Shown here: positions 40,850 to 50,113 of the stretch, piece by piece
How the letters are laid out: the number at the start of each line of letters is the position of its first letter
Numbering within the stretch: the stretch's first letter is position 1
From: Streptomyces ruber
GTDB taxonomy: Bacteria > Actinomycetota > Actinomycetes > Streptomycetales > Streptomycetaceae
DNA length: 64,000 nt
Direction: 5' to 3'
NCBI RefSeq assembly: GCF_014648075.1
Contig: NZ_BMQK01000003.1
Location: forward strand, 310,001 to 374,000
Program-made: the position numbers and the translations under genes
Notes under the pieces: model-generated
What the model was told of the DNA's origin: nothing
Databases searched by the model: none
What the model saw: only the letters and a program-made list of their open reading frames with translations

Positions 40850-43800
40850 ATGGACGAGGCGGGAATGGCGATCAAGGAACCGGGCACCGAGCCCGGTGGG
40901 CCGGAGCTGCGGCAGCTGCTGGCCGGGCTGACGGCGGTACGGGACGGTGACTTCGGGACCAGGCTGCCGGAAGAGGCGGGCGGACTGCTCGGCGAGATCG
41001 CCTCCGTGTTCAACGGCATGGTCGACCAGCTGTCCCTGTTCACCTCCGAGGTGACCCGGGTGGCGCGCGAGGTCGGCACCGAGGGCACCCTCGGCGGTCA
41101 GGCCAAGGTACCGGGTGTGTCCGGCAGTTGGGCGGATCTGACCGATTCCGTCAACGCCATGGCGGGCAACCTGACGACCCAGGTCCGGGACATCGCCCAG
41201 GTGGCCACGGCGGTCGCCAAGGGTGACCTGTCGCAGAAGATCGACGTGGACGCCCGGGGCGAGATCCTGGAGCTGAAGAACACCATCAACACGATGGTGG
41301 ACCAGCTGTCGGCGTTCGCGGACGAGGTCACGCGGGTGGCCCGTGAGGTCGGCACGGACGGGCGCCTCGGCGGCCAGGCCGACGTCAAGGGCGTCCGGGG
41401 CACCTGGCGCGACCTCACGGACTCCGTGAACTTCATGGCGGGCAACCTCACCGCACAGGTCCGGTCCATCGCCCAGGTGGCCACGGCGGTCGCCAAGGGC
41501 GATCTCTCGCAGAAGATCACCGTGGACGCCCGGGGCGAGATCCTGGAGCTGAAGAACACCATCAACACGATGGTCGACCAGCTGTCGGCGTTCGCGGACG
41601 AGGTCACGCGGGTGGCCCGTGAGGTCGGCACGGACGGGCGCCTCGGCGGCCAGGCCGACGTCAAGGGCGTCTCGGGCACCTGGAAGGCGCTGACCGAGTC
41701 CGTCAACGTCATGGCCGACAACCTGACCGCCCAGGTCCGCGCCATAGCCGAGGTGACCACGGCCGTGGCCCAGGGCGACCTGTCGCAGAAGATCCGCGTG
41801 GACGCCCGGGGCGAGATCCTGGAGCTGAAGGAGACCATCAACACGATGGTCGACCAGCTCTCGTCCTTCGCCGACGAGGTCACCCGCGTCTCCCGCGAGG
41901 TCGGCACCGAGGGCAACCTCGGCGGCCAGGCCACCGTGCGCGGGGTGTCGGGCACCTGGAAGAACCTCACCGACAACGTCAACCTGATGGCGTCCAACCT
42001 GACCGGGCAGGTGCGCTCCATCGCCCAGGTCGCCACCGCCGTGGCCCGTGGCGACCTCTCCCAGAAGATCACTGTGGAGGCCAAGGGCGAGGTCGCTGCC
42101 CTGGCCGGGACGATCAACACGATGGTCGACACCCTGTCCGCCTTCGCCGACGAGGTCACCCGCGTGGCCCGTGAGGTGGGCACCGAGGGCAGGCTCGGCG
42201 GCCAGGCGCACGTGCCGCACGTCGCCGGCACCTGGAAGGACCTCACCGACAACGTCAACTCGATGGCGAACAACCTGACCGGCCAGGTCCGCAACATCGC
42301 CCTCGTCACCACCGCCGTCGCCAACGGCGACCTGTCGAAGAAGATCGACGTGGACGCCCGGGGCGAGATCCTGGAGCTCAAGACCACCATCAACACCATG
42401 GTCGACCAGCTGTCCTCGTTCGCCGCCGAGGTCACGCGCGTCGCCCGCGAGGTGGGCAGCGAGGGCCGGCTCGGCGGACAGGCCGAGGTCGAGGGCGTCT
42501 CCGGTACCTGGAAGCGGCTCACCGAGAACGTCAACGAACTGGCCGGCAACCTGACCCGCCAGGTCCGCGCGATCGCCGAGGTGACCAGCGCCGTCGCGGA
42601 GGGCGACCTCACCCGGTCGATCAACGTGGACGCCTCCGGCGAGGTCGCCGAGCTCAAGGACAACATCAACGCGATGGTGGAGTCCCTGCGCGAGACCACC
42701 CGGGCCAACCAGGAGCAGGACTGGCTGAAGTCCAACCTGGCCCGCATCTCCTCGCTGATGCAGGGCCACCGCGACCTCGACGTCGTCGCCGAACTCATCA
42801 TGGACGAGCTGACCCCGCTGGTCTCCGCCCAGTTCGGCGGCTTCTACCTGGCGGAGGAGTCGGCGGACGGCGTCCACCTGCGGCTCATCGGCTCCTACGG
42901 CCGCCCCGCCCACGACCCGGGCCGGGACGGGCGCATCCCGCTCGGCCACACCCTCGTCGGCCAGGCCGCGCGCAGCCGCCGTACCATCACCGTCGACGAA
43001 CTGCCCGAGGGGTACGTCACCATCTCCTCCGGGCTCGGCCAGGCGGCGCCGACCGCGCTCGTGGTCCTGCCGATCACCGTCGAGGGACACGTCCTCGGCG
43101 TGATCGAACTGGCCTCGGTCACCCGCTTCACCCAGATCCACCAGGACTTCCTGGGCCAGCTCACCGAGACCATCGGCGTCAACGTCAACACCATCCTCGC
43201 CAACGCCCGTACCGACGAGCTGCTCGGCGAGTCCCAGCGGCTCGCCGGAGAACTCCGGGTCCGTTCCGAGGAGTTGCAGGCCCGTCAGGAGGAGCTGCAG
43301 CGGTCCAACGCGGAACTGGAGGAGAAGGCCACCCTGCTGGCCACCCAGAACCGGGACATCGAGGCGAAGAACCTGGAGATCGAGCAGGCCCGGCAGGAGC
43401 TGGAGGACCGCGCCCAGCAGCTGTCCCTCGCCTCCAAGTACAAGTCCGAGTTCCTGGCCAACATGAGCCACGAGCTGCGCACCCCGCTCAACAGCCTGCT
43501 CATCCTCGCCCAGCTGCTCGCCCAGAACCCCTCGCGCAACCTCACGCCCAAGCAGGTGGAGTACGCGGGCATCATCCACTCCGCCGGCTCGGACCTGCTC
43601 CAGCTGATCAACGACATCCTCGACCTGTCCAAGGTCGAGGCGGGGAAGATGGACATCGCCCCCGAACGCGTCCCGATGCGCCGTCTGCTCGACTACGTCG
43701 AGGCGACGTTCCGCCCGATGACCACGCAGAAGAGCCTGTCCTTCACCGTCACCACCGCCGCGGGCGCGCCCGTCGACCTGGTCACCGACGACGCACGCCT

Positions 43801-45133
43801 GCGCCAGGTGCTGCGCAACCTGCTCTCCAACGCCGTGAAGTTCACCGAGCGCGGCGGCGTGGAGCTGCGCATCGAGCCCGCCGCCGACAGCGAGGTGCCG
43901 AGCCACGTGCTCCGTGGCGGGCCCGTGGTGGCGTTCCGGGTCAGGGACACCGGCATCGGCATCCCCGAGCAGCAGCTCGAGACGATCTTCGGTGCCTTCC
44001 AGCAGGCGGACGGCACCACCAGCCGCAAGTACGGCGGCACGGGCCTCGGGCTGTCCATCACCCGGGAGATCGCCCATCTGCTGGGCGGGGCGGTCGCCGT
44101 CGACAGCACCCCGGGCCAGGGCAGCACCTTCACTCTCTACCTGCCGGTGGCCCGCACCGACTTCCAGGAGGTCGCCACCGTCCCGCAGGCGGCGGCCGAG
44201 CCGCGCGGGGGCGGCGAGTCGCCCGTCCTGCCCGCGGGCGGACGGCCGGAACCCGCGCCCGCGGCCCCGGAGGCCCATCCGCGACGGCTCCTGGTCGTCG
44301 AGGAACGGGTGCGCGGACTGCTCTCCGTCGTCGCCGAGAGCGCCGTCGCCGACCTGGACCGCAGCCGGGCCATGCGGGACCCGCAGGACGCCGTGGAGAT
44401 CATCACCGCCATGAGCGCCCAGGAGGCGGCCTCCGCGCTCGCCGCCCGCCCGTGCCACTGCGTCGTCCTCAGCCTGGACCTGCCCGACGGCGAGGGCATG
44501 CGGCTGCTGGAGGCCGTGGACGGCGACGCCGCGCTGGCCACCGTCCCGGTGCTCGTCCACAACAACCACCGGCTGCCCGCCGCCCAGGAGGACGCGCTGC
44601 GGGCCCGCGCCGAGAACCGGCCGCTGGAGATGCTGTCCAGCCTGGACGAGCTGCGCGAACGCATCGCCCTGCACCTGTCCGCCGAACAGCCCGGCGACGT
44701 GGTCCCGCTGGTGCGGATCGAGGAGAGCGTCAGCACGGCGCCCGAGCCCGACGGCGCCCTGGCCGGACGGACGGTGCTCGTCGTCGACGACGACGCCCGC
44801 AACCTGTTCGCGCTCAGCGGCATCCTCGAGATGCACGGCCTGCGCGTGCTGCACGCGGAGAACGGCCGCAAGAGCATCGAGGTCCTCACCGAGCACCCCG
44901 ACATCGCCCTGGTGCTGATGGACGTGATGATGCCCGAGATGGACGGGTACGCGGCCACCGCCGAGATCAGAAGAATGCCGCGCTACCGGGACCTGCCGAT
45001 CATCGCGGTCACGGCCAAGGCGATGCCCGGGGACCGGGAGAAGAGCCTGGCGTCGGGCTCCAGTGACTACGTCACCAAGCCGGTCGACGCCAACGACCTC
45101 ATCGCCTGCGTACGGCGCTGGCTGGCGCCGTGA
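40850..45133 (+). CDS. Soluble hybrid histidine kinase with tandem HAMP repeats, GAF and two receiver domains
   Basis: A 1427-residue protein without membrane segments. About 25-620 is a chain of HAMP modules, with repeating [17 protein letters not shown] and EVGTxGxLGGQA units of about 92 residues. A GAF domain (about 645-790) and a coiled coil (to about 860) follow. The HisKA phospho-acceptor is in [17 protein letters not shown]; the HATPase has [18 protein letters not shown] and [11 protein letters not shown]. After it lies a degenerate receiver ([12 protein letters not shown]) and an intact C-terminal receiver with [23 protein letters not shown] (the phospho-acceptor Asp) and VTAKAMPGD. 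The layout resembles the osmoadaptation kinase OsaA of Streptomyces. ATG 40850 follows GAGAGGGAG. Confidence 0.93.
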   Translation: MDEAGMAIKEPGTEPGGPELRQLLAGLTAVRDGDFGTRLPEEAGGLLGEIASVFNGMVDQLSLFTSEVTRVAREVGTEGTLGGQAKVPGVSGSWADLTDSVNAMAGNLTTQVRDIAQVATAVAKGDLSQKIDVDARGEILELKNTINTMVDQLSAFADEVTRVAREVGTDGRLGGQADVKGVRGTWRDLTDSVNFMAGNLTAQVRSIAQVATAVAKGDLSQKITVDARGEILELKNTINTMVDQLSAFADEVTRVAREVGTDGRLGGQADVKGVSGTWKALTESVNVMADNLTAQVRAIAEVTTAVAQGDLSQKIRVDARGEILELKETINTMVDQLSSFADEVTRVSREVGTEGNLGGQATVRGVSGTWKNLTDNVNLMASNLTGQVRSIAQVATAVARGDLSQKITVEAKGEVAALAGTINTMVDTLSAFADEVTRVAREVGTEGRLGGQAHVPHVAGTWKDLTDNVNSMANNLTGQVRNIALVTTAVANGDLSKKIDVDARGEILELKTTINTMVDQLSSFAAEVTRVAREVGSEGRLGGQAEVEGVSGTWKRLTENVNELAGNLTRQVRAIAEVTSAVAEGDLTRSINVDASGEVAELKDNINAMVESLRETTRANQEQDWLKSNLARISSLMQGHRDLDVVAELIMDELTPLVSAQFGGFYLAEESADGVHLRLIGSYGRPAHDPGRDGRIPLGHTLVGQAARSRRTITVDELPEGYVTISSGLGQAAPTALVVLPITVEGHVLGVIELASVTRFTQIHQDFLGQLTETIGVNVNTILANARTDELLGESQRLAGELRVRSEELQARQEELQRSNAELEEKATLLATQNRDIEAKNLEIEQARQELEDRAQQLSLASKYKSEFLANMSHELRTPLNSLLILAQLLAQNPSRNLTPKQVEYAGIIHSAGSDLLQLINDILDLSKVEAGKMDIAPERVPMRRLLDYVEATFRPMTTQKSLSFTVTTAAGAPVDLVTDDARLRQVLRNLLSNAVKFTERGGVELRIEPAADSEVPSHVLRGGPVVAFRVRDTGIGIPEQQLETIFGAFQQADGTTSRKYGGTGLGLSITREIAHLLGGAVAVDSTPGQGSTFTLYLPVARTDFQEVATVPQAAAEPRGGGESPVLPAGGRPEPAPAAPEAHPRRLLVVEERVRGLLSVVAESAVADLDRSRAMRDPQDAVEIITAMSAQEAASALAARPCHCVVLSLDLPDGEGMRLLEAVDGDAALATVPVLVHNNHRLPAAQEDALRARAENRPLEMLSSLDELRERIALHLSAEQPGDVVPLVRIEESVSTAPEPDGALAGRTVLVVDDDARNLFALSGILEMHGLRVLHAENGRKSIEVLTEHPDIALVLMDVMMPEMDGYAATAEIRRMPRYRDLPIIAVTAKAMPGDREKSLASGSSDYVTKPVDANDLIACVRRWLAP
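41252..42700 (+). repeat. Tandem ~276-base HAMP-coding repeats
   Basis: Units of 276 bases (92 codons) repeat within the kinase gene. Copies beginning at 41252 and 41528 are identical over about 140 bases except for one substitution, while later copies have diverged. This implies recent duplication or gene conversion. Confidence 0.85.
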
Positions 45134-45221
45134 CACCGGCGGAGCCGGCGACACCGGCGCCCGCAGGCCCTCCCCTCCCGTCCCGCGCACACCGTGCGTG
45201 TCAGAAGGAGCGTGCGCATCC

Positions 45222-47729
45222 GTGAGCATCCGCGACCTGCCCGGTGACGCCACCCGGGACGACGAGCCGTGGCGGCTTCCCGCCACGGCGGACGGACCAC
45301 CGTCCGCGCCCTCCACGGCGCACGCCGCCGGGCCGTCCGAGGACCCTGCGCCCGCCGCGGCGTCCGGCGCGCGCGGCGGTGCCCCGGCGACCACCCCCGT
45401 CGGGCGGCTCGCCGCGACGGTCGAGCGGCTGCGCGCCGAGGTGCAGGCCGCGCACGCCGCGGCCGACGGGCGCGCGCTCATCGAGCTCGCCAAGGGCATG
45501 CTGGTGGAGCGCCTGAGCTGCGGACCGACCGAGGCCGCCCGGCAGCTCGCCGCGCTCGCCGACCAGGCGGGCGTCACCCCGCTGGAGCTGGCCGCCGACA
45601 TCGTCAACCAGGTGGTCCGCGACCGCCTGACCGAAGCCGCGGTCGACTTCGCCACGGCCGTCGGCGCCGACGCCCGGGCCACCGCGCCGGAGGCCGCCTC
45701 CGCCGCCGTACGGCTGCGCACGGCGGAGAGCAGCGCGCTCGCCGCCGAGGACCCGCAGGCCGTCGCCGACTCCCTCCTGGAACACGCGCTGAGGCCCCTC
45801 GGGGCGAGCGGCGTCGCCGTCTGGGTGGCCGGCGCCGACGGCTCCCTGACGCTGGCGGGCAGCGCCGGCTTCCCGACCGGGGAGGCGGAGCGCTGGCGCT
45901 ACGTCCCGCCGGGCGTCGCGACCGTCGCCCGCTGCGCCCTCACCGAGCGCGAACCGGAGTGGATCGAGTCGCTGGCCGCCCGCGGGCTGCCCTCCATCGG
46001 CCGCACCCACCACCCCGAGGGCGGCCGGGTCGCGGTGCCCGCCGGGGTCGGCGGGCGCATCCACGGCGTCCTGGAGATCTGCTGGCCGACCCCGCTGCCC
46101 GCCCAGCCGCCCGCAGTCGTCCGGCAGATCGACGCCCTCGCGGAGCTGTGCGCGCACACCCTGGAGATCCACTCCGACGCCGCCTCCGGCTCGTCCGGGA
46201 ACTCCCCGACGCGGTCGGGCCTGGCCGAACTGGTCGACCTGGCCGACGGCCTGTACGACCCGGCGCTCGTCCTCGTGCCCCAGGTGGACGCCGACGGGCA
46301 CCTCGCCGACTTCCGCATCCACCACGTCAACCACCGCTTCCGCGACCCCGCGGGCCGCCCCCGCAGCGCCGTCAACGGCGCGCTGCTGCTGGAGGCGTAC
46401 CCCATGGCGGTCGACCAGAGCGACCTGTTCCAGCACGTGGAGCGGGTCTACGCGACGGGCGAGCCGTTCCGGGGCAGCCGGATGACGCTCACCGCCCTGG
46501 TGGACCAGGTGCCGCTGTCGTCCGTCGCCGAGGTCAGCATCATGCGGCACGGCGACAGCGTGCTGCTGATCTGGCGGATAGAGGACGAGGCCGCGCGGCT
46601 CGCGAACCTCCTCCAGCACGCCCAGCGCCTCGGCCGCATCGGCGGCTTCGAGGAGAACTTCGTCACCGCCGAGATCACCTGGAACAGCCAGCTCTTCGCC
46701 CTCTACGGCAGGGACGAGGCCGCCGGTCCCGTCCCCGTCGAGCAGTTGCGGGACCACACCCACCCGGACGACGCGGTCGTCATCGGCCGTTTCCTGCGGA
46801 CCGTCCTGCACCACCGCAAACCGGCGTCGGCCGCGTTCCGGCTGCGCCGCCGCGACGGCGTGACCCGGCACATCCGGGTGGTGGCCGAGCCGGTCGTGGA
46901 CATCGACGACACCCTGCTCGCCGTGCGCGGCGCGTACCAGGACGTGTCGGCGCAGCACTGGACCGAGGTCGCTCTCGCCGCCACCCGGGACCAGCTCGCC
47001 CAGACCGAGCAGGAGTCCGCGGAGCGCAACCGGCTGGCGCTCCAGCTCCAGCAGGCCATCATGCCGGTGACCGCGGCCCCGCCGGACGTGCCGGGGCTGC
47101 GCACCGCGGTGCGCTACCGGCCCGCCGAGACCGAGAACCTGGTGGGCGGGGACTGGTACGACGCGGTCGTGCTGCCCTCGAAGCAGGTGCTGCTGAGCGT
47201 CGGCGACGTCGCCGGGCACGGCATCGAGGCGGCCACCAGCATGGTCGTCCTGCGCAACGCGCTGCGGGGCCTCGCCGTCACCGGGGCGGGCCCGGCGCAG
47301 CTGCTGTCCTGGCTGAACAACGTGGCCCACCACCTGACCAACTCGGTGACCGCCACCGCGATATGCGCCCTGTACGACCCCTCCAGCCGGGTTCTGCGCT
47401 GGGCCCGCGCGGGCCATCTGCCGCCCGTCCTGGTGCGCGAGGGACAGGCGGCGACCCTGCCCATGCTGAAGGGACTGCTGCTCGGCGCCGTTCCCGACGT
47501 CTCCTACGAGGAGGCCGAGGTGCGGCTGGACATCGCCGACACCCTGCTGATGTACACGGACGGACTGGTGGAGCGCAGGGACCGCTCCATGGAGGAGTCC
47601 CTGCACCACCTGGTGATGACGGCGGCCACCTCGAGAACCAGCCTCGAACAGCGGCTCGACCACCTGCTCACGTACAGCAGGTCCGACACGGACGACGACA
47701 CCTGCATCATCAGCATCGAGGTCATGTGA
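45222..47729 (+). CDS. ANTAR-GAF-PAS-PP2C multidomain phosphatase
   Basis: An 835-residue protein. An ANTAR-like region (about 65-125) reads ATVERLRAEVQAAHAAADGRALIELAKGMLVERLSCGPTEAARQLAALADQAG. A GAF-like domain (about 160-315) follows, then PAS-like regions (LADGLYDPALVLVPQVDADG, and GGFEENFVTAEITWNSQLFALYG with a PAC-like FRLRRRDGVTRHIRVV). The C-terminal SpoIIE phosphatase (about 610-835) has NLVGGDWYDAV, VGDVAGHGIEAA, ARAGHLPPVL, YTDGLVERR and DDDTCIISIEV. GTG 45222 follows AAGGAG. It lies 88 bases behind the hybrid kinase, so both likely belong to one stress pathway, as the OsaA/OsaC pair does. Confidence 0.9.
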   Translation: MSIRDLPGDATRDDEPWRLPATADGPPSAPSTAHAAGPSEDPAPAAASGARGGAPATTPVGRLAATVERLRAEVQAAHAAADGRALIELAKGMLVERLSCGPTEAARQLAALADQAGVTPLELAADIVNQVVRDRLTEAAVDFATAVGADARATAPEAASAAVRLRTAESSALAAEDPQAVADSLLEHALRPLGASGVAVWVAGADGSLTLAGSAGFPTGEAERWRYVPPGVATVARCALTEREPEWIESLAARGLPSIGRTHHPEGGRVAVPAGVGGRIHGVLEICWPTPLPAQPPAVVRQIDALAELCAHTLEIHSDAASGSSGNSPTRSGLAELVDLADGLYDPALVLVPQVDADGHLADFRIHHVNHRFRDPAGRPRSAVNGALLLEAYPMAVDQSDLFQHVERVYATGEPFRGSRMTLTALVDQVPLSSVAEVSIMRHGDSVLLIWRIEDEAARLANLLQHAQRLGRIGGFEENFVTAEITWNSQLFALYGRDEAAGPVPVEQLRDHTHPDDAVVIGRFLRTVLHHRKPASAAFRLRRRDGVTRHIRVVAEPVVDIDDTLLAVRGAYQDVSAQHWTEVALAATRDQLAQTEQESAERNRLALQLQQAIMPVTAAPPDVPGLRTAVRYRPAETENLVGGDWYDAVVLPSKQVLLSVGDVAGHGIEAATSMVVLRNALRGLAVTGAGPAQLLSWLNNVAHHLTNSVTATAICALYDPSSRVLRWARAGHLPPVLVREGQAATLPMLKGLLLGAVPDVSYEEAEVRLDIADTLLMYTDGLVERRDRSMEESLHHLVMTAATSRTSLEQRLDHLLTYSRSDTDDDTCIISIEVM

Positions 47730-47762
47730 GCCGCCGGCCGACGCGCGTGTTCCGCCGCCCTG

Positions 47763-47912
47763 TCAGCGGCGGGGGGTGCGCAGCCTTCCCAGCAGCCGCT
47801 GCGCCTGCGCGCGGCGGCGGGGGTCGGCGGCGGCGCGCCGCACCTGGTCCATGGTGCGGCGGCCCTGCGGGCTGCCGGCGAACCTCTTGATCCGGTCGAC
47901 GATTCCGGCCAC
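47763..47912 (-). CDS. Small basic protein, 49 residues
   Basis: The product starts MAGIVDRIKRFAGSPQGRRT and continues MDQVRRAAADPRRRAQAQRLL, a strongly basic helical sequence. GTG 47912 follows AGGAGGAACGCC, an excellent ribosome site, which is the main argument for a real gene. Similar tiny basic proteins are common in Streptomyces genomes and have no known role. Confidence 0.6.
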   Translation of the reverse strand: MAGIVDRIKRFAGSPQGRRTMDQVRRAAADPRRRAQAQRLLGRLRTPRR

Positions 47913-48078
47913 GGCGTTCCTCCTGGGCTTCCGGGATGCGGGTCGGGTCACTGCTGTCGTTGCTCGACTACCCCGCGAAGTCCCGGCCCACCGGCTTTCC
48001 CGGTCATTTCGTGCGGCGGCGGAAGGCCAAGGGAAATCCGTGTGCGCCGGGCGGCTCCCGGAAGGTACGGTCCCCGGC

Positions 48079-48825
48079 ATGCCTGATGGAGACGGTTACT
48101 TCGGAGAGGACGTCGCGGCCCGTTACGACGAGTCGTCGGCGGACATGTTCCGGCCGGAGGCGGTGGACCCCGCGGTCGACCTGCTGGCCGGGCTCGCCGG
48201 TGACGGCCGGGCGCTCGAGTTCGCCGTCGGCACCGGCAGGATCGCGCTGCCGCTGGCCGGGCGCGGGGTTCCCGTGCACGGCATCGACATGTCCCGCGCC
48301 ATGGTCGCCAGGCTGCGGGCCAAGCCGGGCGGTGCCGCGATCGGCGTGACGATCGGCGACTTCGCGACCACGCGGGTGCCGGGCGAGTTCGCCGTCGCCT
48401 ACCTCGTCTTCAACACGATCAACAACCTGACCACGCAGGACGCCCAGGTGGACTGCTTCCGCAACGCCGCCGCCCACCTGCGGCCCGGCGGCTGCTTCGT
48501 CGTCGAGGTGGGGGTGCCCGAGCTGCGGCGCCTGCCGCCCGGGCAGAGCGCCGTCCCGTTCACCATCAGCTCCACCGAGTGGGCGTTCGACACGTACGAC
48601 GTCGTCACCCAGGCGATGAGCTCGAACTACGTGACGATCGTCGACGGGCGTGCCCGGCACTGGTCCATCCCGTTCCGGTACGTGTGGCCGGCGGAGCTGG
48701 ACCTGATGGCGCGGCTGGCCGGGCTGCGGCTGCGCGACCGGTGGGAGACCTGGACGCGGGAGCCGTTCACCGCCGAGAGCCGCGGTCACGTCTCCGTCTG
48801 GGAGAAGCCCGCCGCCTCGGCATGA
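48079..48825 (+). CDS. Class I SAM-dependent methyltransferase
   Basis: A 248-residue protein. Motif I is ALEFAVGTGRIALPLAGRG, motif II is VHGIDMSRAMVARLR, and the post-I strand is FAVAYLVFNTINNLTTQD, as in Methyltransf_25/UbiE-like enzymes. The N-terminal YFGEDVAARYDESSADMF is the usual lead-in. ATG 48079 has GGAAGG about 12 bases upstream. The substrate is unknown; no biosynthetic partners lie nearby. Confidence 0.88.
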   Translation: MPDGDGYFGEDVAARYDESSADMFRPEAVDPAVDLLAGLAGDGRALEFAVGTGRIALPLAGRGVPVHGIDMSRAMVARLRAKPGGAAIGVTIGDFATTRVPGEFAVAYLVFNTINNLTTQDAQVDCFRNAAAHLRPGGCFVVEVGVPELRRLPPGQSAVPFTISSTEWAFDTYDVVTQAMSSNYVTIVDGRARHWSIPFRYVWPAELDLMARLAGLRLRDRWETWTREPFTAESRGHVSVWEKPAASA

Positions 48826-48938
48826 CCGGGCATGACCGGGCATGACCCAGGCATGGAACGCGTCACGGCTGGTACGCGAGGGGGGAGCGTCGCCGACGAG
48901 GCGACCGGACCACGACACGCGACACGAGGAGGCCGACG

Positions 48939-49094
48939 ATGACCACGCCCGAGGAGAGCGCGGGGAAGACGCCGAAGACCGACCAGGTGATCAAGAACCC
49001 GGAGCGGTCCACCACCGAGACGCCGCGCACGGTCGACGCGGGCCGGCGGGAGGGCGACGACCGTGACGAGGAGAAGCCGGACCCCTCGGCGTAG
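48939..49094 (+). CDS. Small hydrophilic protein, 51 residues
   Basis: ATG 48939 follows GAGGAGG with a six-base spacer. The product begins MTTPEESAGKTPKTDQVIKN and ends DEEKPDPSA: very polar, without hydrophobic core, probably disordered. It resembles in character the small proteins at 32610 and 32883. A 38-base perfect palindrome follows 13 bases after the stop. Confidence 0.6.
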   Translation: MTTPEESAGKTPKTDQVIKNPERSTTETPRTVDAGRREGDDRDEEKPDPSA

Positions 49095-49107
49095 CGACCG
49101 ACCCGGT

Positions 49108-49145
49108 GGACGGGCCGCGGGGAACCGGTTCCCCGCGGCCCGTCC
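49108..49145. terminator. 38-base perfect palindrome between convergent genes
   Basis: The 38 bases are an exact palindrome (19-bp arms with no spacer; GGACGGGCC... to ...GGCCCGTCC). It lies between the small gene at 48939 and the stop of the radical SAM operon, fitting a bidirectional terminator. Confidence 0.8.
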
Positions 49146-49180
49146 CGTGCCGACCGCCGACGCCTCATGTCACCGGCATC

Positions 49181-50113
49181 TCATGCCATCGGCGTGACCG
49201 GGCGCGGGACGCGTTCCAGGACGCCGCCCGCGAAGACGTCGTACAGCGGCAGCGTCTCCAGGTGCACGTACCCGATGTGGCAGTCGCAGACGGCCAGCGG
49301 GCACGGGCGCGGGGCGAGGGCCGCGCGGTAGGAGCCGTCGTACAGGTTCCCCAGTTCGGCGGGGACGAAGTGGCAGCGCCGGACGGTTCCCTCGCCGTCG
49401 ACGGAGACGACGGACTCCCCGGTCCGGCACGGCATCCCGGCGGAGCGGTGCGGATGGCGGCTGTAGGGGAAGAGCGGGTCGAGATCCGTCCACGGGGCGG
49501 CCTGCTCGTCGGTGTACGTGTGTCCCTCGGCGGCGTTGACCCACAGGTACACGTGCTCCGGCAGCTCCGCGCGCAGCCGCCGCGCGTGCTCCAGGTGCTC
49601 GGGCAGGCCCACCATGCCGACGCTGAACCGGACACCGAGCTCCGCCAACCGGCGGGTCCTGCCGAGGAAGCGGTCGTACGGGGTCTGCCCGGGGTGGTAC
49701 GTGCACCACAGCGCCAGCGTGTCCAGGTCGGCCCCCTCCAGCCAGTCGGTGCGGCAGCTCAGGTTGGTCTGGATGGCCACCCGGTCGATGTGCGCCTCGT
49801 GCGAGAGGTCCACCAGCGCCCGCCGGTACCAGGAGCGCACCAGCCCCTCGCCCCAGGGGGTGAAGAGCACCGACAGCCGGTGGTCCGCCTCGTCGCGGGC
49901 CCAGGCCGTGAACCGGTCGAGGGCCGCGCGGTCGGCGCGCAGCTGTGCCGTGGAGTCGCGGCGCTTGGCGAAGGGGCAGTAGGGGCAGTCGTAGTCGCAG
50001 GAGGCGAGGGGCCCCCGGTACAGGATCGTCAGAGCCGTCGTCCGGTCCGTCGTCCGGTCCGTCATGCGGTCCGCCGTCCGGTGCGTCGTCGCGTCGGTCA
50101 CGGCAGCCGTCAC
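49181..50113 (-). CDS. STM4011-like radical SAM protein
   Basis: A 310-residue radical SAM enzyme. The cluster motif CX3CX2C is C39/C43/C46 in ASCDYDCPYC, preceded by LTILYRGPL. Later cysteines, in GMPCRTGE, VRRCHFVP and CPLAVCDCHIG, suggest an auxiliary iron-sulfur cluster of SPASM/twitch type. It is the last gene of a five-gene operon and its GTG overlaps the upstream stop (GTGA). The first 26 residues are a repetitive leader (MTDRTTDRTT) coded by a 12-base repeat, so an internal ATG could be the true start. The reaction is unknown; the family name comes from the Salmonella locus. Confidence 0.85.
   Translation of the reverse strand: MTAAVTDATTHRTADRMTDRTTDRTTALTILYRGPLASCDYDCPYCPFAKRRDSTAQLRADRAALDRFTAWARDEADHRLSVLFTPWGEGLVRSWYRRALVDLSHEAHIDRVAIQTNLSCRTDWLEGADLDTLALWCTYHPGQTPYDRFLGRTRRLAELGVRFSVGMVGLPEHLEHARRLRAELPEHVYLWVNAAEGHTYTDEQAAPWTDLDPLFPYSRHPHRSAGMPCRTGESVVSVDGEGTVRRCHFVPAELGNLYDGSYRAALAPRPCPLAVCDCHIGYVHLETLPLYDVFAGGVLERVPRPVTPMA

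Noticed and set aside
40517..45721. A 1734-codon open frame on the minus strand opposite the hybrid kinase gene
   Set aside because: It mirrors the codon structure of the kinase gene, has repetitive Gly/Asp/Val/Leu shadow sequence, no ribosome site and no domain. The plus-strand kinase is unmistakable.
45201..47663. An 820-codon minus-strand frame opposite the ANTAR-GAF-PAS-PP2C gene
   Set aside because: Antisense shadow of a gene with complete phosphatase motifs.
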